NCBI GenBank assembly: GCA_030062745.1
Contig: CP099841.1
Coordinates: forward strand, 1,116,001 to 1,180,000
DNA length: 64,000 bases
Direction of reading: 5' to 3'
Source of the DNA: Capitulum mitella
Lineage: Eukaryota; Arthropoda; Thecostraca; Pollicipedomorpha; Pollicipedidae
Every line of letters begins with the position of its first letter. Position 1 is the first letter of the stretch. The translations under genes were made by a program, and so were the position numbers. Positions 61,001 to 64,000 of this stretch are shown here, piece by piece. The notes beneath the pieces were generated by a model. That model was not told the origin of the DNA and did not search any database. It worked only from the letters and a program-made list of their open reading frames with translations.

Positions 61001-63324
61001 ATGGCCATCTATTGGCATGTTATCAGGTGACCCGCGGACCGAATATTGAGCGCAGCAGTGACTCGAAACCATTTTTCCTGTCGAGGGACGGAAGACCAAG
61101 GTTCTCTGCACCTTGGTCATGGACTTCCCATCACGGTCGGACCACTTTTGTGCTGCTCCTCCGACAGGACGGTCGTCTTTTGAGCGCAGCCCCAGCCAAA
61201 TGGATAATGCCCTTCCCGCCTGTTCATTCCCAAAACAGGACAGTTCTCATCCGACTGCCAAGCCCCCGAACGACAGGGTCCTCCTGACTGCTCTTCTAGC
61301 AGGACGGCCTTGTTCTGATGGTCACTTTGGCAGGGCGGTCATGCTCTGACGGCTCCTGTCTGAGGAAAACAATATTCCTACTGCTGAGCCAACTAGACTG
61401 TACTGATCGCTCCCTGGTAAAAAAGACATTTTTTCAGAAAGTCTTTGTCTCATTGCACTAGAGTCCGGACGCTCATTAATTTTATTTATAAATTCACCGC
61501 GAGTGTGTTAAAGTGGGCCAAAGACCATGACAAGCCGAGATTGCTGCCGGACGCTGATCCCCGACCCATTGTTTTCGAATAAGGGATAATTTTGCCCAGA
61601 CGCCGAGCCAACTGACCCTGAAGGTATTTTTATAGTGTTGTGCGATTTAATGACACGGCCGCCACGTGACCGTCTGATCCTTCCACTCTGGAACTCGAGC
61701 CCAACGTCCGTCACGCACAGGACTCTGATGTCTGGCTCCTTATCTATCAAGCCAAGGCGGCGGCAATCGTTGCTCTTTAGAGACATTACCACCGTTGCTG
61801 GTCCTCGGGCTGGTCTGTCACGTCCACGGCCGCACAATTATTGTCCCTCCAGCAGATCACGCTTGTTACATGATCATTCCTGTTGCAGTTTAAACTGTCA
61901 ACGGTCCATTGGGTCACGGTCGCACAATAACTGCGCCACCACCACAGAACTGGTGTACAGTAGTTGCTTCACCAGTACGTAATGTGACTTTAAATTTTAA
62001 GTTTACGTAATGCGACTTTACGTAGTGTGTACAATGACTGCTCCCCCAGTAGATCATGAACATGTAATAGTTGTGCCTGCGGTAAACCATGGGCGCACAC
62101 TAGCTACTGATTTCATATGACTCTACAGCGGACACTTCGGTAGCACACTGTTTCACTGACTGCTTTGTTTCTCATATCTTTGGACGTCTTTGATAATTTT
62201 ATGGCAGGCTCACGCCGAAATATGGAATGCCATGCGGGGAGTTCTTATGTCTTCAACCTGCGTAGTGTCAATTATCCGCGTTAAAAAAAAAAAAAAAACG
62301 ATACCCAAGAGATGTCTTTTTTTTGGTGATAAACGTTTCTCTCTTCTGACCGGTGAATTGTTTGCACCGTTGTATTGATACAGCACATGAGATATGCTAA
62401 AAAAAAATAAAAAAAACAGGCAATGTAACCGTACCCTCAGTGTTTTCGGACAGCTCACTGCAGGATAAACACTCGAGTATTCAAGCGGTGCGTGCTCCTT
62501 TGAAAGTCGCGAACTGCTTGGGAGCATTCTAAGCTTTCCAGGGAAGGGCCGAGCTTCAGACGTCCTCTTTCCGAGGTGCTGTACTGATTCCACACATCAG
62601 TGATAGCTAACTGCGGTTAACTGTGGTAAAACATCCCGATACGGACTTCAGCGTGGCACTCGCGCTGTAAAGTGAAGAAAAAAACTTGTGCTATGCGGCT
62701 AAGGGTTTCAGTTAACGAACTCAGTTGACCAACGACATGAACTGTGTGTCTCGTAAGCCGACACTGGTGACAACAGGCCTCCCAATCGACTTCTAACGGA
62801 CTCGTGCCACTCCAGCAGGGTCTGGCCGGTGTCCCCCCCCCCCCGTGAGCAGCAGCGACCAGAGGCAGGCGGAGGTCGCCGCCGCCGCACACGTCCCCAA
62901 CGCCTTCCATGCAGCATGCAGACGAGGTAGACGTGCAGGTCTACGAGGCAGACCACATTAGAAGGCCGCCGCCGACCGCCCGAGCCCATTAGCCGTGTAA
63001 CCGTCAGACGCCAGCCTCAAACACTGCGCCAGCTGAGATCTGACAGTTCGAACAGCTCACTGGCTGTACCAACTGTCAGACAACTCACTGGCTGTACCAG
63101 CTGGGGTCAGACAGCTCACTGGCTGCACCAGCTGCGGTCAGACAACTGACTGGCTGCAACAACTGCAGCCAGACAGCTGACTGGTTGCAACAACTGCTGT
63201 CCAACAGACGGCAGAGTACGAGCCGCCGGGCTCAGATGGGGCAGCGCCTTGTCTATTTAAATGCAGGCCAGCAACTTACCAAATTTAACCAAATATTCGT
63301 AATTAGCAGCTGGTTCTTCTCATC
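36547..63324 (-). CDS. nAChRalpha6: nicotinic acetylcholine receptor subunit alpha6 with duplicated alternative exons (gene span)
   Basis: This is an alpha-type nAChR subunit of the arthropod alpha5/6/7 (vertebrate alpha7-like) group, most like insect alpha6. In transcript order the exons are 63280-63324, 57105-57214, 56511-56691, 52413-52485, then one of 51225-51419 or 50598-50792, then one of 49102-49188, 48582-48668, 48332-48418 or 47695-47781, then 37918-38028 and 36547-37023. One isoform gives about 425 visible residues. The signal peptide and first helix lie beyond the window. [20 protein letters not shown] followed by [17 protein letters not shown] is the alpha6 signature. Insect alpha6 has alternative exons 3 and 8; here exon 8 is fourfold, exon 7 is also duplicated, and only one exon 3 was found. 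The TM3 exon has a one-base frameshift, so the gene may be an assembly error, a polymorphism or an early pseudogene. Confidence 0.93.
37024..37917 (-). other. alpha6 intron 9
   Basis: An 894-bp intron between the TM3 exon and the last exon. Nothing else was recognised. Confidence 0.75.
37918..38028 (-). CDS. nAChRalpha6: nAChR alpha6 exon 9 (TM3) with one-base frameshift
   Basis: The acceptor is tatgtttgtag and the donor is gtaagt. The first two bases complete the Gly that opens [18 protein letters not shown], the start of TM3. This Gly corresponds to the residue (G275) changed to Glu in spinosyn-resistant thrips. In the next frame the exon continues [19 protein letters not shown] up to the donor. 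The exon is 111 nt where 110 are needed. One extra base lies in the palindrome gcaccggtgc at 37971-37980. As written, translation leaves frame inside TM3, and exon 10 would be read in the wrong frame without MA helix or TM4. The flanking splice sites and codons are otherwise perfect. Confidence 0.88.
40890..41170 (+). repeat. 32-33 bp minisatellite
   Basis: Units of tgtcgtccgtcccctccact type start at 40891, 40948, 40981, 41012, 41045, 41078, 41109 and 41141. Confidence 0.8.
43190..43610 (+). repeat. 44-bp minisatellite interrupted by poly-G
   Basis: GTGGGTGCGGGG starts at 43206, 43250, 43294, 43338 and 43382 (exact 44-bp period), with further units after the G tract at about 43490-43600. The proline- and glycine-rich frames on both strands are by-products of this array. 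Confidence 0.93.
43427..43480 (+). repeat. poly-G tract
   Basis: A run of 32 G, then TT, then 20 G. The length may be unreliable in any sequencing technology. Confidence 0.9.
44100..46130 (+). repeat. decayed satellite of about 30-bp units
   Basis: Roughly 2 kb made of strongly diverged units of the type cctgagacggccagagggcccc. The period is about 30 bp, mutation is heavy, and the units are hard to phase. Frames across it are repeat artefacts. Confidence 0.7.
47695..47781 (-). CDS. nAChRalpha6: nAChR alpha6 exon 8, copy 4 (TM2, divergent)
   Basis: 87 bp, phase 1 at both ends, acceptor cttgttttccag, donor gtcagc (weaker than the gta donors of its sisters). It encodes [20 protein letters not shown] and ETSDAVPLI. 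The outer half of TM2 is the most diverged of the four: Leu 16' replaces Asn and Asp 20' replaces Glu. It lies 9.7 kb before the TM3 exon in transcript order. Confidence 0.93.
47930..48120 (-). promoter_or_regulatory. long polypyrimidine tract upstream of exon 8 copy 4
   Basis: On the transcribed (minus) strand this is about 190 nt of mostly C and U, located 150-340 nt before the acceptor of TM2 copy 4. Such tracts bind PTB-type splicing repressors. That role here is inference from position and composition. Confidence 0.4.
48332..48418 (-). CDS. nAChRalpha6: nAChR alpha6 exon 8, copy 3 (TM2)
   Basis: 87 bp, phase 1 at both ends, acceptor tttgatttcag, donor gtagag. It encodes [20 protein letters not shown] and QVSDAMPVL. 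The ETLPQVSDA segment resembles one of the three insect alpha6 exon 8 variants. His at 15' is unusual. Only 163 bp of intron separates it from copy 2. Confidence 0.94.
48582..48668 (-). CDS. nAChRalpha6: nAChR alpha6 exon 8, copy 2 (TM2)
   Basis: 87 bp, phase 1 at both ends, acceptor cctgttttag, donor gtaaac. It encodes [20 protein letters not shown] and TTSDAVPLI, essentially the canonical insect alpha6 TM2 (Glu 20', Asn 16'). By similarity it is the likely ancestral or major form. Confidence 0.95.
49102..49188 (-). CDS. nAChRalpha6: nAChR alpha6 exon 8, copy 1 (TM2)
   Basis: 87 bp, phase 1 at both ends, acceptor tctatcgccag (poor pyrimidine tract), donor gtaacc. It encodes [20 protein letters not shown] and ETSEAVPLL. 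The gate Leu 9' and Val 13' are kept. Position 17' is Gln and position 20' is Ala, where the other copies have Glu or Asp. It is first in transcript order. Confidence 0.93.
49189..50597 (-). other. alpha6 intron between exon 7 copy 2 and the first TM2 cassette
   Basis: 1.4 kb. It contains the tract above and a 9-bp tatcatgtt-type repeat at 49753-49808. No further cassette was recognised. Confidence 0.7.
49290..49410 (-). promoter_or_regulatory. polypyrimidine tract upstream of exon 8 copy 1
   Basis: A C/U-rich stretch on the transcribed strand, about 100-220 nt before the acceptor of TM2 copy 1, whose own pyrimidine tract is weak. A role in choosing this cassette is inferred only. Confidence 0.35.
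50598..50792 (-). CDS. nAChRalpha6: nAChR alpha6 exon 7, copy 2 (loop C and TM1)
   Basis: 195 bp, phase 1 at both ends, acceptor caattttccag, donor gtaggc. It encodes [31 protein letters not shown] and TM1, then [11 protein letters not shown]. Loop C keeps the Cys pair and its tyrosines, so it should bind agonist. It differs from copy 1 in residues around the Cys pair (Q/T against E/L), in TM1 (Cys against Gly after NLxxP) and at pore position 2' (Thr against Ser). No stop codon or broken splice site is seen. Including both copies would keep the frame but duplicate TM1, so exclusive use is inferred. Confidence 0.94.
50793..51224 (-). other. intron between the two exon 7 copies
   Basis: 432 bp with normal donor and acceptor. 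It is long enough that steric interference alone would not prevent joining the two copies. Confidence 0.75.
51225..51419 (-). CDS. nAChRalpha6: nAChR alpha6 exon 7, copy 1 (loop C and TM1)
   Basis: 195 bp, phase 1 at both ends, acceptor ctgttttag, donor gtaaac. It encodes [17 protein letters not shown] (loop C with the vicinal Cys pair and flanking tyrosines), [14 protein letters not shown] and TM1, then [11 protein letters not shown]. The residue at TM2 position 2' is Ser. It keeps 44 of 65 residues of the second copy at 50598-50792. Both lie in the right order between exon 6 and the TM2 cassettes, so they should be alternatives. Confidence 0.94.
51420..52412 (-). other. alpha6 intron 6
   Basis: 993 bp, AT-rich, with nothing else recognised. 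Confidence 0.75.
52413..52485 (-). CDS. nAChRalpha6: nAChR alpha6 exon 6 (pre-loop C)
   Basis: This 73-bp exon has acceptor ctctggtcgcag and donor gtacgt. It encodes [18 protein letters not shown], then GEWTLL and the first base of Gly. Insect alpha6/7 subunits have a D-L-SDF-NGEW-L-G pattern at this position. It ends in phase 1, matching the start of either exon 7 copy. Near-copies of its acceptor and first bases recur just upstream in the intron (see findings). Confidence 0.9.
52486..52850 (-). repeat. diverged repeats carrying copies of the exon 6 acceptor
   Basis: Units with gacagctgcgaccagagg / cagagacagctgcggcag recur at 52509-52590. More diverged units at 52700-52835 include, on the minus strand, gcag followed by TTGGACCGATCCTG, close to the true exon start gcag CTGGACCTGATCCTG. 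Confidence 0.6.
53480..53900 (+). repeat. three copies of a 138-153 bp satellite
   Basis: Each copy has AGGTCA motifs, then tggtccagatttgc, tgtcgatttgtatgaaatat and ccctaataaaaacacgtctg. The copies are anchored at about 53540, 53678 and 53831. Confidence 0.85.
55130..55285 (+). repeat. 21-bp minisatellite
   Basis: About seven units of the type cagagcagggccgctccggct. Confidence 0.88.
56262..56450 (+). repeat. decayed minisatellite beside alpha6 exon 5
   Basis: Units of 22-24 bp of cacagcgtggtcagctgcc type. The array ends about 60 bp from the exon 5 donor. Confidence 0.75.
56511..56691 (-). CDS. nAChRalpha6: nAChR alpha6 exon 5 (loop B/E, Cys-loop)
   Basis: This 181-bp exon has acceptor ttgtttccacag and donor gtaagg. 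It encodes [45 protein letters not shown] and [12 protein letters not shown]. The Cys-loop cysteines are at exon residues 33 and 47. NGS is a potential glycosylation site. WTYDG is the loop B core. It ends in phase 0. Confidence 0.95.
56692..57104 (-). other. alpha6 intron 4
   Basis: 413 bp, nothing else recognised. Confidence 0.8.
57105..57214 (-). CDS. nAChRalpha6: nAChR alpha6 exon 4 (loop A)
   Basis: This is a 110-bp exon with acceptor ttcgactccag and donor gtgagt. It encodes [15 protein letters not shown], then [17 protein letters not shown], with the loop A W-K-P-D motif. It ends in phase 2 with AG, and the next exon supplies C to complete Ser (LYNSADE). Length and phase are identical to exon 4 of beta1, as expected for paralogous subunits. 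Confidence 0.94.
57968..58040 (+). repeat. (CT)n microsatellite
   Basis: CT dinucleotides with short C interruptions. Confidence 0.95.
58561..58594 (+). repeat. (CCCTGC)n array
   Basis: More than five perfect hexamer copies. Confidence 0.95.
63030..63200 (+). repeat. about 30-bp minisatellite near alpha6 exon 3
   Basis: Four to five units of the type gtcagacagctcactggctg with caccagctg, diverging towards the right end. Confidence 0.85.
63280..63324 (-). CDS. nAChRalpha6: nAChR alpha6 exon 3 (loop D)
   Basis: This 45-bp exon encodes [15 protein letters not shown], with acceptor ccgtag and donor gtaagt, phase 0 at both ends. Length, position and sequence match exon 3 of insect alpha6, where two alternative versions exist. 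I found only this one copy between here and exon 4. A minisatellite lies about 80 bp downstream in the intron. Confidence 0.92.
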
Positions 63325-64000
63325 CTACGGCGGAATCAGAAACAATGCGTGTTAATGCAGTTTAGTATCTGAATTAGCGGACCGCAGAAGCCAGGGAACC
63401 GGGAGGAAGGTAGAGAGGGAGAGAGAGCTGGTCCCCATCACCAGTCTCTCTCGCCGCAGAACTGCAATCTCTACCAGACCAAAAGGCAAGGGAACCGAAC
63501 GCATCCAGATAAAACATCGCTGCTGCATTGCAGTATTTTGTGTTATCCGATATTCAAAAGGGCACTCAGATTGTCCACACACCGGACTTTCACACACTCG
63601 GAAATTCCCACATACCTTGCAAACCTGAAATTGGAAACGTCTGAATGCAAGGAAATCGGTATCGGGAATTTATATGAAAACGGTCAAGGAGTTTAAATTT
63701 GGCCTTCGTTTGTGGGTCAAATGGAACAAATCGCACGTCAAATTCCACGTCAAATCGCACAAGACTGAGCACTTCTTGGCCCGACTTTTTTCGATTTTGA
63801 TGAAATTTAGTGGGTTCGTAGCTCCTGTGGAAAAAAGACATCCGCTAATTTTCAGCCCTGAGTGACCTGTGAGGTCAAAGTTACAGGTCACCAAAGGTCA
63901 CCGATTTTTGCAGGCATTGCGTGATTCAAATGTTCTGTGATAGATTGCCAAAGAAAAGTACGATTAACGCGATTCGATACAGAATGTTCCAGCTTTCATA
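63325..64000 (-). other. alpha6 intron 2, partial
   Basis: No first-helix or signal-peptide exon of alpha6 was recognised up to the window edge. AGGTCA-type motifs cluster at 63865-63900. Confidence 0.7.

Larger units (their letters stand above)
57215..63279 (-). other. alpha6 intron 3
   Basis: A 6.1-kb intron with (CT)n at 57968-58040, a (CCCTGC)n array at 58561-58594, a CpG-rich islet at 59600-59850 and a roughly 30-bp minisatellite at 63030-63200. In insects the second exon 3 would lie next to exon 3; none was recognised here. Confidence 0.65.

Noticed and set aside
60806..61120. 104-codon minus-strand frame with a Cys-containing C-terminal segment
   Set aside because: It looks more protein-like than most frames here, but no family could be named and no splice partners were found.
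1..64000. CRISPR arrays, bacterial operons, phage or viral genes
   Set aside because: The window is animal genomic DNA with spliced genes. The tandem repeats are contiguous minisatellites without unique spacers, and no viral protein signature was seen.

Overview
This window is eukaryotic (animal) genomic DNA, not microbial. There are no operons, long continuous genes or ribosome-binding sites. The coding signal is short exons bounded by GT/AG splice sites, spread over introns of 0.16-9.7 kb that are full of minisatellites, microsatellites, CpG-rich islets and a decayed LINE. The two genes recognised are of arthropod type: orthologues of the insect nicotinic acetylcholine receptor (nAChR) subunits beta1 and alpha6. 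The alpha6 gene carries an array of alternative TM2 exons, as in insects. Intron size, repeat load and the exon arrangement suggest a non-insect arthropod, perhaps a crustacean. The species cannot be fixed from the sequence.

Layout. From about 6.4 to 25.2 kb on the plus strand lies nAChR beta1: six exons are visible, and only the exon with the start and signal peptide is missing. It is followed by a GC-rich tract, probably 3'UTR, with an AATAAA at 27708. From 63.3 down to 36.5 kb on the minus strand lies nAChR alpha6, from the loop D exon to the stop codon; the first exons lie beyond 64 kb. The two genes are tail to tail with about 11.4 kb between stop codons. Intron 3 of beta1 holds a degenerate LINE (about 12.8-17.6 kb, minus) flanked on both sides by the same 35-bp minisatellite.

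The most interesting system is in alpha6. The exon encoding loop C (the agonist-binding Cys-Cys) plus TM1 is present twice (50598-50792 and 51225-51419, 195 bp each). The next exon, encoding the pore-lining TM2, is present four times (47695-47781, 48332-48418, 48582-48668, 49102-49188, 87 bp each). All six cassettes have intact splice sites, identical phase and lengths divisible by three, so 2 x 4 = 8 binding-site/pore combinations could be spliced in frame. The copies differ at pore positions 2', 15', 16', 17' and 20'. The single downstream TM3 exon carries one extra base that breaks the frame in this sequence. This is either an assembly/consensus error or a real lesion.

Both products would be subunits of pentameric, acetylcholine-gated cation channels in neuronal plasma membranes. 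In insects beta1 is a neonicotinoid target subunit and alpha6 the spinosyn target. The residues whose changes cause resistance in insects (beta1 loop D Arg, alpha6 TM3 Gly) are in the sensitive state here.
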